Assembly: GCA_944320295.1 (NCBI GenBank)
Contig: CALUGY010000107.1
Span: 1-54,217 of the forward strand
From: an uncultured Bacteroides sp.
GTDB taxonomy: Bacteria; Bacteroidota; Bacteroidia; Bacteroidales; Bacteroidaceae
Reading direction: 5' to 3'
Length of the DNA: 54,217 bases
The first letter of the stretch is position 1, and each line of letters begins with the position of its first letter. Positions 44,301-51,785 of the stretch are shown here, piece after piece. The notes under the pieces are model-generated. The model did not search any database and had not been told where the DNA came from. It saw only the letters and a program-made list of their open reading frames with translations. The translations under genes were made by a program, and so were the position numbers.

Positions 44301-44900
44301 ATGGAGACGAATGCTAATAAAAGGAATGCGAAAGAACAGCAGAATGGTGGTAATTGGAAAGTGGGAGTAAGTTCCGGGTTGGGAGCAGCCGCTGGCGTGA
44401 TGTTCGGAAACGCGGCGCAGACGGTTGTGGCTGCCGAACTGAACCAAGACGACCCGTTGGCCGGGCAAGAGGGCATAGTTAGCGTGGAAGAGCCGGTAAA
44501 TGTGGCGGAATCTGAAGACGTAAAACCTGAAGAACCAGTACAGGTGGTGACACCGGTGGTAGATGGGCCACATACAGAAGAGTTGCCTCCCATGACGGTT
44601 GTTTCGCACGAAACGGTAGTGACATCTGACGGCATTCCGATGGATGTAGCAATCTTGTCGAATAACGGGGGGGAAGAAGTGGCCCTCTTGGACGTGGATT
44701 TCGACGGTATGGCAGACGCCGCTATCCGCGACCTCAATGGAGACGGGATAGTGACGGAAGATGAAATAGTGGACTTGACCGCAGAAAACGTTCAAATGCC
44801 TGAGGTAAACGATATGGTAGACCCTGTGCTCTTGGCAAGCAACGATACGATGATGCCGGATTATACCAACAATGCTGACGTGAGTGAATTTATGGCATAA
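44301..44900 (+). CDS. Glycine-zipper membrane protein with paired EF-hand-like loops (family A, copy 1)
   Basis: 199 residues from the ATG at 44301 (METNANKRNAKEQQN). A polar N-terminal head is followed by a Gly/Ala-rich hydrophobic segment (about 21-45, GVSSGLGAAAGVMFGNAA). A long acidic, Pro/Val-rich stretch leads to two calcium-loop-like motifs, DVDFDGMAD (131-139) and DLNGDGIVTEDE (144-155), as in dockerins and EF-hands. The C-terminus MPDYTNNADVSEFMA recurs in the protein at 47727. Not a family I can name. Likely a membrane protein with a calcium-binding tail; which side of the membrane the tail is on is unclear. The frame to 44235 offers a longer but less likely start. Confidence 0.82.
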   Translation: METNANKRNAKEQQNGGNWKVGVSSGLGAAAGVMFGNAAQTVVAAELNQDDPLAGQEGIVSVEEPVNVAESEDVKPEEPVQVVTPVVDGPHTEELPPMTVVSHETVVTSDGIPMDVAILSNNGGEEVALLDVDFDGMADAAIRDLNGDGIVTEDEIVDLTAENVQMPEVNDMVDPVLLASNDTMMPDYTNNADVSEFMA

Positions 44901-44928
44901 TTGTTTAATTTCATATATACTGTCATCT

Positions 44929-46008
44929 ATGAGACGTTATATTCCAATATTGTTCATTTTGGGTATCGTTTGCGCTCTGCCCCTTCGTGCACACGATTTC
45001 GAGGCAACCGGAAAAAACGGGCAAAAGATATTTTTCAATATCACCGATGCGAAACGGTTGTATGTAGAGGTCACTTACCAAGGTAGTATTACATCGCATC
45101 TTCCTTCTTGTTATTCGGGTGAAGTCACGCTTCCGGCCAAAGTAAAGCATAACAATAAGGTATATCATGTGACGGGTATCTCGAAAAAGGCTTTTAGTAA
45201 TGCCACCGAACTTACTGGTGTAGTCCTTCCTTCAGGTCTGTTATATATTGGTGATTTCGCGTTCGAAGGCTGTACAAAGCTTGAGAAAGTGATATTCCCG
45301 GGTAATGTGGTTCGTATGGGCGAAGGCGTTTTCTTCCGTTGTACTTCCATTTCCCAGGTGAGCCTGGGCAGCGACTGGACCAGTATCAATCTGAAAATGT
45401 TCCGTTGGAGCGACCGTTTGTCATCCATTGTCATTCCGGCTAAGTTGACCCGCATACAGAATTTGAAGTCGTTGAAAGGGTTAAAGTCCATTGATGTGGA
45501 CAAGAACAATCCGAACTTTGCGTCAATAGACGGCATACTGTACAATAAAGATAAAACTGTGTTACTCGGCTGCCCACGTGCTTTCGAGGGGAGCGTAAAT
45601 GTGCCGGAAGGGGTGACTGCCATATATTGGGGAGCATTGTCGGACTGCAAGGGCATCGTTTCGGTAGATTTGCCTTCCACGCTGACATCGCTTTCTTTTC
45701 AAGAATTCGCCCGTTTGGAAAATCTGTCGCGCATTGTGATGCGTAGCGAACAGCCGTGCAATACGGCGAAAAAAGGTACTGAAGAAGTCTGCCTTCTTGT
45801 TGTGGTCAATCCTGAGGATATGGAATTGCAGGTGCCTAAGTCTGCTGCTAAGCAATATAAGTCTGCCCTGTGTACGGAGGGGGGCGAGTTCACGGAGATT
45901 GCAGCCAATGTTCCGGAAGGAGTTTCCCCGGAGCGCGCAATTGTGCCCATTATGGTTGAAGCTTCTAAAATGCTCGGGAAGAAGCAGGTGAAAGGCAAGA
46001 AGATGTAA
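44929..46008 (+). CDS. BspA-type leucine-rich repeat protein, exported
   Basis: 359 residues from the ATG at 44929. Signal peptide MRRYIPILFILGIVCALPLRA. The body has Treponema/Bacteroides-type LRR units: VTGISKKAFSNATELTGVVL, IGDFAFEGCTKLEKVIFP, MGEGVFFRCTSISQVSLG and YWGALSDCKGIVSVDLP. Such repeats serve in surface binding. There is no por-type sorting domain; the C-terminus is short and Lys-rich (KQVKGKKM). It lies between two of the family A/B genes and is read in the same direction. Confidence 0.88.
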   Translation: MRRYIPILFILGIVCALPLRAHDFEATGKNGQKIFFNITDAKRLYVEVTYQGSITSHLPSCYSGEVTLPAKVKHNNKVYHVTGISKKAFSNATELTGVVLPSGLLYIGDFAFEGCTKLEKVIFPGNVVRMGEGVFFRCTSISQVSLGSDWTSINLKMFRWSDRLSSIVIPAKLTRIQNLKSLKGLKSIDVDKNNPNFASIDGILYNKDKTVLLGCPRAFEGSVNVPEGVTAIYWGALSDCKGIVSVDLPSTLTSLSFQEFARLENLSRIVMRSEQPCNTAKKGTEEVCLLVVVNPEDMELQVPKSAAKQYKSALCTEGGEFTEIAANVPEGVSPERAIVPIMVEASKMLGKKQVKGKKM

Positions 46009-46061
46009 GCCGTTTGCATGTGGTGTAGTTCTTATTTATGTACCGACAAATTTTTGTAACA

Positions 46062-46442
46062 ATGAAAAAGCAATATATCTTATTGACTATTATGTCATGC
46101 GCTCTGTTTGGCCTATTTGCCACTCGTGTTAATAGCAAGGCAGCTTTGTGTGTGCAGGCTCCTTTTTTGCAGAATACCAGCGATTCCATTGCCATGGTGC
46201 TTAAATTCAAAACTCTTTCTGAAAAGGAAGAAGCATTGAAGAACAGAATTAAGGAGGAAGACGGCAAGCGTAATGCCGTATATAATGGGGTTTCCCCTGA
46301 GACGCAAGAGCGGATGAACGATCGTCAAGATTCGCTTTGTCTGGATTTACGTTCACAGCTGGTAGATGTGCAGCTTGAAATAAAAGAAGTGAAAAGGGCT
46401 AATTTGCTGCAGGTAATACTTAGTGGGAATACGGCTAAGTAA
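46062..46442 (+). CDS. Small exported coiled-coil protein
   Basis: 126 residues from the ATG at 46062 (MKKQYILLTIMSCALFGLFA, signal peptide). The mature part is mainly charged helix with heptad-like spacing: KFKTLSEKEEALKNRIKEED, then RMNDRQDSLCLDLRSQLVDV, then QLEIKEVKRANLLQ. Not a family I recognise. It ends only 5 bases before the GTG of the next gene, suggesting coupled translation. An upstream ATG at 46038 is less likely because it would precede the signal peptide with MYRQIFVT. Confidence 0.7.
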   Translation: MKKQYILLTIMSCALFGLFATRVNSKAALCVQAPFLQNTSDSIAMVLKFKTLSEKEEALKNRIKEEDGKRNAVYNGVSPETQERMNDRQDSLCLDLRSQLVDVQLEIKEVKRANLLQVILSGNTAK

Positions 46443-46447
46443 GTGTT

Positions 46448-46984
46448 GTGGGTGATAAGTTCAAGAATACGACGGGAAAGGCCGAACTGGGGAATGACAA
46501 GATAAATGCCCTTGGCGCAGGTCTTGGAGGCGTGACCGGTGCTGTCGCTGTGGAAGCATATGCACATTCTTCGTCGGATGGAAATTCCGACATGGTAGAC
46601 GGGCCTCAAAACGAACATTTGTCGGACGCTTCAGTTTCTTTTACTGCGTATCCTACAGTACCTGTATCTTCGACAGTAGAAGTTCAGGCTGACGGATTCA
46701 CAGTAGTGGCGGAAGTCGGAGATGCAATGTCTAAAATAGCGGAATCTACTGAATGGATAATTGATGGACCGGGTCCTATTGATCCGATTTGGTCGGAGCT
46801 TCTTGATCCAGCTTTTTTCGATGCCCCCGGCTACCAGCTTGCCAAAGGCATTGTAGATAGTGATATATCGACCTGCGACTTTGATTCACTTCTCCTTTTT
46901 GAAGGCTCTATGGGACAGGATATAGGTGATGATGCTTCTTCGTGCGATCCCAATGCCATCCTCGGACGGAAGCAGGGGAAATAA
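46448..46984 (+). CDS. Glycine-rich membrane-segment protein, acidic tail (family B, copy 1; GTG start)
   Basis: 178 residues. VGDKFKNTTGKAELGNDKINALGAGLGGVTGAVAVEA aligns without gaps to the start of the protein at 47124, and the GTG here falls exactly where that gene has ATG. A short head is followed by a Gly/Ala hydrophobic segment (about 21-38) and then an acidic tail with no Ca-loop motif (FDSLLLFEGSMGQDIGDDAS). No known family. It could be a weakly translated gene or an early decay state of the ATG copy; the frame is intact. Confidence 0.7.
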   Translation: MGDKFKNTTGKAELGNDKINALGAGLGGVTGAVAVEAYAHSSSDGNSDMVDGPQNEHLSDASVSFTAYPTVPVSSTVEVQADGFTVVAEVGDAMSKIAESTEWIIDGPGPIDPIWSELLDPAFFDAPGYQLAKGIVDSDISTCDFDSLLLFEGSMGQDIGDDASSCDPNAILGRKQGK

Positions 46985-47088
46985 GCGTTTTTTGCAGGTT
47001 GTTTTCCCGCTACCATTCATTTCATACATAAATCCCGGCATTTCGTGTAATCAGGCTTTTGAAATGAGGAACTTATGGAGAAAATGCC

Positions 47089-47096
47089 TACTTTTG
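47089..47096 (+). promoter_or_regulatory. -7 box of the second half of the island
   Basis: TACTTTTG, full consensus, 27 bases before the ATG at 47124. Genes 47124 to 53096 run on without an obvious terminator. Confidence 0.6.
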
Positions 47097-47123
47097 AATC
47101 AAGAAAACTAAAAGACAACAGTC

Positions 47124-47690
47124 ATGGAAGAAAAGTTTAAGAATGCCACGAGCAAGACCGAATTGGAGAACGACAAAGGGAAAGCCCTGACCGCAGGTCT
47201 TGGAGCAGTAACCGGTGCAGCCGCTGTGGGAGCCGCCGTGTATGTCCATGTTTCCTCGCCGGACGAAGAACCCGATGTGGCGGGGGAAGTGCAGAGCGGG
47301 CATTTGTCTGATGCAGTTGTATCTTCGGTTTCACATCCAAATGCACCGGCGGCTTCTGAAGAAGAAACTCCGGTGAATGAGGAAGTCGATGTCTGGGTGG
47401 AGGCAGAGGACGTGTCGCTGGTACAGGATGTTTCCTTGCCGTCCGGGATTGCCGGCGGATATGTTGACGACGGGCTGGCCTTGGCATCTCCTCCCTTCGA
47501 CGTGGTGGACATGGAAGGTAATGAGGTCTTGCCGGAAGACATGCTCTTGTCGGACGAGCAAGTGGCGCAGGATTTCCAGGAAAGCGATGTGTTGGAAAAC
47601 AGCTTTGACTCTCCTTTCTTTGAAGAGTCTGTGGAGCAAAATCTTGATGATGATGCTTATCCCTATGGTACTAATACATATTTAATATAA
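47124..47690 (+). CDS. Glycine-rich membrane-segment protein, acidic tail (family B, copy 2)
   Basis: 188 residues. Head MEEKFKNATSKTELENDKGK, Gly/Ala hydrophobic segment ALTAGLGAVTGAAAVGAAVYV (about 21-43), then a strongly acidic tail. Copy 1 at 46448 matches well in the first 40 residues, plus short blocks (GHLSDAVVSSVSHP against EHLSDASVSFTAYP), and then diverges. The tail ends in EQNLDDDAYPYGT. Function unknown. By position it is part of the kinase/FHA/caspase operon. Confidence 0.78.
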   Translation: MEEKFKNATSKTELENDKGKALTAGLGAVTGAAAVGAAVYVHVSSPDEEPDVAGEVQSGHLSDAVVSSVSHPNAPAASEEETPVNEEVDVWVEAEDVSLVQDVSLPSGIAGGYVDDGLALASPPFDVVDMEGNEVLPEDMLLSDEQVAQDFQESDVLENSFDSPFFEESVEQNLDDDAYPYGTNTYLI

Positions 47691-47726
47691 TATCTATTGT
47701 TGAATTACTAAAAAATAAATAGCGTT

Positions 47727-48653
47727 ATGAAGTCAGAAGAAACAATGTATCAGGCAAACAATGCAGTAGAGGAAACTCAAGTGTACAATGAAAGTACAAA
47801 GTCTGAAAATCAAGTAAAAGAGACCGCAACCAATACTAAAGGCGGTAGTTGGAAACAAGTAGTTATAGGTGGAGTCTCTGGCGTTTTATTAGGGTCAGCC
47901 AGTTCCTTCTTTATGAGTTCTGCTAGCGCAGTTGACGATCCTGATGCGCCGGGTAATGATGGACACAACGAAACAAATAACGATGCACAAGGCGGAACGC
48001 CCATATCTGCTGATACTACGGCTACAGTTGATGGCTTGTCCGTAGCAACAGTAAGTGATGATATGTCCTTCGGTGAGGCCTTTGCTGCTGCTCGTGAGCA
48101 AGTCGGGGCAGGTGGCGTATTTGAATGGCATGGTGGTATATATGGTACATACTATGCAGATGAGTGGAATGCAATGACTCCTGAGGAGCAGGCCGAGTTT
48201 GGAAACCGAGTTAACTATGGTGCAGGAACGTCATCGACAGCGGATGTAACTTCGGAAACAAGTACTCATGATGCCACAGAACCGGAAGTTGTGGAGGCTG
48301 TTTCGGAAGAACCGGTGCCGCAACAAGATGTTGAGGTTCAGATACTAGGTGTTGAAAACGTTCCCTTGGGTGATGGTAGCAGCGTGACAATGGGTTATGC
48401 TGAAGCAAACGGCTTGGATGTCGTAGTCGTGGACGTGGACCAAGATGGAATGTTCGATCAAATGTATGTGGATGTAAATGGAGATGGCGAAGTCAGCGAT
48501 AATGAATTTACCGGCATTCAAGGCGAAGGCCTGAGTGTAGCCGATTGGGCACAACAAAGCGAAGCACAGCCGGATCCGAATGATGTCTATTTGGCAGACA
48601 ACCAAATGCCGGATTATATCAATGATGCTGATATGGGAGACTTCGTATCATAA
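47727..48653 (+). CDS. Glycine-zipper membrane protein with paired EF-hand-like loops (family A, copy 2)
   Basis: 308 residues. Polar head of 40 residues; hydrophobic segment GGSWKQVVIGGVSGVLLGSA (about 39-65); a middle module with SFGEAFAAAREQVGAGG (114-130), VFEWHGGIYGTYYADEWNAM (131-150) that copy 1 lacks; two calcium-loop-like motifs DVDQDGMFD (236-244) and DVNGDGEVSDNE (249-260); and the shared C-terminal motif MPDYINDADMGDFVS (294-308). Compared with copy 1 it looks like the full-length form. The middle module resembles a motif I have seen in uncharacterised Bacteroidetes proteins, but I cannot name it. The caspase gene follows after 24 bases. Confidence 0.82.
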   Translation: MKSEETMYQANNAVEETQVYNESTKSENQVKETATNTKGGSWKQVVIGGVSGVLLGSASSFFMSSASAVDDPDAPGNDGHNETNNDAQGGTPISADTTATVDGLSVATVSDDMSFGEAFAAAREQVGAGGVFEWHGGIYGTYYADEWNAMTPEEQAEFGNRVNYGAGTSSTADVTSETSTHDATEPEVVEAVSEEPVPQQDVEVQILGVENVPLGDGSSVTMGYAEANGLDVVVVDVDQDGMFDQMYVDVNGDGEVSDNEFTGIQGEGLSVADWAQQSEAQPDPNDVYLADNQMPDYINDADMGDFVS

Positions 48654-48677
48654 AAAAACTAGTAAAAAAGGGAATCT

Positions 48678-49388
48678 ATGAAGCGTATATTATTATTGTT
48701 AATCTGTTTAGGCGCGTTCTTTGTCGTATCGGCCCAGAAGATTTATCTGGTGAGTGTTGGTGTCGCGGATTATCCGGGTACGAAATTTGACTTGAACCTC
48801 CCGGTTAAAGATGCTACAACTATACGCTGGATATACCAGAAAAACAAGAAAGCAGAAACCGTATTGATGACAAATGCGCAGGCTACACGTGTCAATGTCC
48901 TTAAAACCATGAAGAGTATGTTTTCTAAAGCATCGGCCAATGATATTATAGTATTCTTTTATAGTGGACATGGTGATGGCATGGGTTTTATAGATTGTGA
49001 AGGAGAAACCATAACGTATGGTGATGTGCGTAAGGCCATGTCTTCTAGTCGTTGTCGTAATAAAATGATTTTTGCAGATGCTTGTTTCTCCGGGAAAATG
49101 CGGACGCCTGATAGAGATAATTCCCCTTCTTCAATGCAGATCATGTTATTCTTGTCTTCTCGTGGTAATGAAACTTCTTTTGAGCGTCCTGATATGTCTA
49201 ATGGTTTCTTTACGACATGTTTGCAACGAGCATTGCGCGGAGGTGCCGATCAGAATAGGGATCGTATTATTACGGCAAAAGAATTATTTCAGTTCGTTAG
49301 TCCGAGGGTGACGCAATTGTCAGATGGGGCGCAACATCCAGTAATGTGGGGAAAGTTTGATGACGATATGCCTGTTATGGTATGGTAA
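48678..49388 (+). CDS. Exported caspase-family (C14-like) cysteine protease
   Basis: 236 residues. Signal peptide MKRILLLLICLGAFFVVSAQ, so the enzyme acts in the envelope. The caspase p20 core shows KIYLVSVGVADYPG, the catalytic His98 in FFYSGHGDGMGFI and Cys136 in IFADACFSGKM. A helix with GGADQNRDRIITAKELFQFV near the end is typical of bacterial caspase-like proteins (metacaspase/orthocaspase group). No C-terminal effector or sensor domain is fused. It lies between EF-hand-like proteins and an FHA gene, so its regulation may be part of the phospho-circuit. Confidence 0.9.
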   Translation: MKRILLLLICLGAFFVVSAQKIYLVSVGVADYPGTKFDLNLPVKDATTIRWIYQKNKKAETVLMTNAQATRVNVLKTMKSMFSKASANDIIVFFYSGHGDGMGFIDCEGETITYGDVRKAMSSSRCRNKMIFADACFSGKMRTPDRDNSPSSMQIMLFLSSRGNETSFERPDMSNGFFTTCLQRALRGGADQNRDRIITAKELFQFVSPRVTQLSDGAQHPVMWGKFDDDMPVMVW

Positions 49389-49412
49389 ATAATGATTGCA
49401 GTAGGAACGTTT

Positions 49413-49988
49413 ATGGATACCAATACATTAAAGTTAAAATGTCCACATTGTGGTGCTGTCTTATTAGTGAAGCGTATTTCGGGGTTAGAGAATAAAATTA
49501 TTCCTTGTCCGGTATGCAAGAATGCTTATAAGTTTTCAGAATATAAAGTTATTCAGCAATCATCCAATAAAGTAGAAGATCCAACAATTCCTATATTGGG
49601 AGGAAAAGAGAATCTGACACAGCCGGGAGGCCAACAAGTTTGGTACATCGGTAAATTGCGTCAGAAAGCTTCACGAAGTAAAGATTATCAATTGCATTTG
49701 GGTATAAATACGTTGGGGAGAGCAGCCCAGACATCTCGAGCTTCCATACAAATAGTGACTGATGATGCCTATATGAGTCGTATGCACTGCGCCATAGAAG
49801 TTCATAAGTTACCATCGGGAGGATATGTGCATTATTTCTTCAACACGGAAAATAAGAATCCTACATTTGTTAATGGAGTAAAGGTAGAGAATGGCGATAG
49901 AATAGTCTTATGTGGAGGAGAATCCATAAGAATGGCGAATACAGAAGTTCAATTCGTTGTTGAAGGTGAGGATGAAACTTTGTGTTAA
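49413..49988 (+). CDS. Zinc-ribbon plus FHA-domain protein
   Basis: 191 residues from the ATG at 49413 (MDTNTLKLKCPHCGA); AGGAA lies 8 bases before it. ATG 49392, 3 bases after the caspase stop, is an alternative. A zinc ribbon (Cys10, Cys13, Cys32, Cys35) is followed by a linker and a C-terminal FHA domain (about 78-185) with INTLGRA, DDAYMSRMHCAIEV and NPTFVNGVKV. No membrane segment, so it should be a soluble phosphothreonine reader. It differs from the FHA protein at 43398, where the order is reversed and membrane helices are present. Confidence 0.9.
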   Translation: MDTNTLKLKCPHCGAVLLVKRISGLENKIIPCPVCKNAYKFSEYKVIQQSSNKVEDPTIPILGGKENLTQPGGQQVWYIGKLRQKASRSKDYQLHLGINTLGRAAQTSRASIQIVTDDAYMSRMHCAIEVHKLPSGGYVHYFFNTENKNPTFVNGVKVENGDRIVLCGGESIRMANTEVQFVVEGEDETLC

Positions 49989-50005
49989 TTGTAAAATGAG
50001 ACTTT

Positions 50006-51022
50006 ATGAAATACGTATTAGCTAAGCCGCTGTCTATTTATCAACTTGGGCAACGTAAGAATCAAGAAGATTCCATTTATCCCAAAATGGGAGAGGCAAC
50101 TGATAAAGATCGTCTTTTTGTGTTGTGTGATGGCATGGGAGGGCATGAAGCTGGCGAAGTGGCAAGTGCATGCGTGTGCCAGGTTCTTGGAGAATATCTA
50201 TCCTCGCAAGTTGCTGTGGAGGATGTCTTTACAGAGGAACAGTTCAATCGGGCTTTGCAGGCAGCTTATGACGCTTTGGACGAGAAGGATCATGAAGATG
50301 AAGTAAAGAAGATGGGAACAACTATGACGTTTCTGAAACTTCATGCAGGTGGTTGTTTTGTGGCTCATATAGGCGATAGTCGTATATATCACATCCGTCC
50401 TTCAGAAAAGAAGATTCTGTATGTGTCACGTGACCATTCGTTGGTCAGGGATTTGTATGAGTTGGGTGAGATTACGTTTGAAGAGATGAAAACTTCGAAA
50501 CAGAAGAATATCATAACCCGTGCCATGCAACCTCACCAGGAAAAAAGGGCAAAAGCTGACGTGCGTAATATAGAAGATATTCGTCCCGGAGATTTCTTCT
50601 TTATGTGTTCTGATGGCATGCTCGAGGAGATTGAAGACGATAATCTGGTAAATATATTGTCGGATGAGAAAACTACGGATGAAGAAAAAATAGAGATATT
50701 GATACAAGTTAGCAACGATAGCCGCGATAATCATTCCGCACATCTTATCCATATACTTGATGTTTTGCCGGAAGGATCAGAATGTCAGGAAGACATTTCT
50801 ATAGAGAATGCTTATCATAATGAAATCTTGAGGGAGGAACCTCTCTCCAAATCAGCATCTAATATCAATGCAGTTGCTGAGGAGAATCCAATGACTCGAA
50901 TGACTTCGCCCGGAAAGCTTACGAAAGTATTGAAAACGGCTATATTCCTTGTTATATTGTTTGCTGTAGTATATTTCGTGGCAATATATGTATTGGAACA
51001 TTTCCATTTAAGAGGCTCTTGA
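50006..51022 (+). CDS. PP2C-family Ser/Thr protein phosphatase, membrane-anchored
   Basis: 338 residues. Metal-dependent phosphatase with KNQEDS (18-23), LCDGMGGHEAGEVAS (40-54), MGTTMTFL, HIGDSRIY, SRDHSLV and FMCSDGM; the last metal Asp is probably in SRDNHSAHLI. After a linker there is one transmembrane helix near the C-terminus (about 311-333), leaving only a short tail outside. It should remove phosphates placed by the kinase at 51786 and so reset FHA binding. It starts 17 bases after the FHA gene. Confidence 0.93.
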   Translation: MKYVLAKPLSIYQLGQRKNQEDSIYPKMGEATDKDRLFVLCDGMGGHEAGEVASACVCQVLGEYLSSQVAVEDVFTEEQFNRALQAAYDALDEKDHEDEVKKMGTTMTFLKLHAGGCFVAHIGDSRIYHIRPSEKKILYVSRDHSLVRDLYELGEITFEEMKTSKQKNIITRAMQPHQEKRAKADVRNIEDIRPGDFFFMCSDGMLEEIEDDNLVNILSDEKTTDEEKIEILIQVSNDSRDNHSAHLIHILDVLPEGSECQEDISIENAYHNEILREEPLSKSASNINAVAEENPMTRMTSPGKLTKVLKTAIFLVILFAVVYFVAIYVLEHFHLRGS

Positions 51023-51089
51023 TAGGAAGGCAGGACGTGCTGTCATTTGTGCTGTCATGCTGGTTCATTTATTGTTGTATCATTTATAA

Positions 51090-51689
51090 ATGAATGTAGA
51101 GATGAGGAATTTTATATTATCTATCGTATTATTAATCCTGTCTGTTACGGTTTCAGCACAAGCGTTGCGTTACGAAGGCGATAACCTTCCTGATGCTCAA
51201 GTATCTTTAGTTCCGAACGGACTTATGTTGGTTATAGAAGGAGGAGTACAACCATTGTTCCTTTCACCTCGTGGTATGGACTATTATTACATGTATTATG
51301 CCACACCCGGAGTTTCGTTGGTGTTTACCATCGATTTGCGTAGTATGGTGCTGACTATGGGCGGAAGACGTTTCAATTATACATTGAGTAAAGAACAACC
51401 CGATTTGCAACCTGTTGTTCCTGATGTGGCTCCAACGGTTCCTTCCGTACCACCTTCCAATTCTCATAATCGTTATTATTATGAGAGTGAGATAAGGCGC
51501 GCAGAGTCTTTATTGAGGGAAGCCCGGCGTTCGTTGCGTAAATATGAGCGGTATAATGAAAGGAATCCATCTATAAGCGGTATGATGTTGGTACAATCTC
51601 AATTGCGTTTAATACATACATATGAGGACCGATTGGAATGGTTGCATGAACAATTGTATAAGTTGGAATCGGAGAGTTGGGGATATTGA
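51090..51689 (+). CDS. Exported protein with C-terminal coiled coil, function unknown
   Basis: 199 residues; the second Met (51102, MRNFILSIVLLILSVTVSAQ) gives a cleaner signal peptide. A beta-rich N-terminal part (LRYEGDNLPDAQVSLVPNGL, LVFTIDLRSMVLTMGGRRF) is followed by a Pro/Val linker (PVVPDVAPTVPSVPPS) and a charged helix (YYESEIRRAESLLREARRSL, RKYERYNER). Not a known family to me. It sits between phosphatase and kinase genes, so it could be an envelope partner of either. Confidence 0.75.
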   Translation: MNVEMRNFILSIVLLILSVTVSAQALRYEGDNLPDAQVSLVPNGLMLVIEGGVQPLFLSPRGMDYYYMYYATPGVSLVFTIDLRSMVLTMGGRRFNYTLSKEQPDLQPVVPDVAPTVPSVPPSNSHNRYYYESEIRRAESLLREARRSLRKYERYNERNPSISGMMLVQSQLRLIHTYEDRLEWLHEQLYKLESESWGY

Positions 51690-51785
51690 ACAAATAGTGG
51701 AATAGGATAAGAATGTCTCGAATCGCAGGAAAGAAAGTGTTCGGAAATATTGTTTATTAGAATTTGTAATTAAAACGTCTATAAT

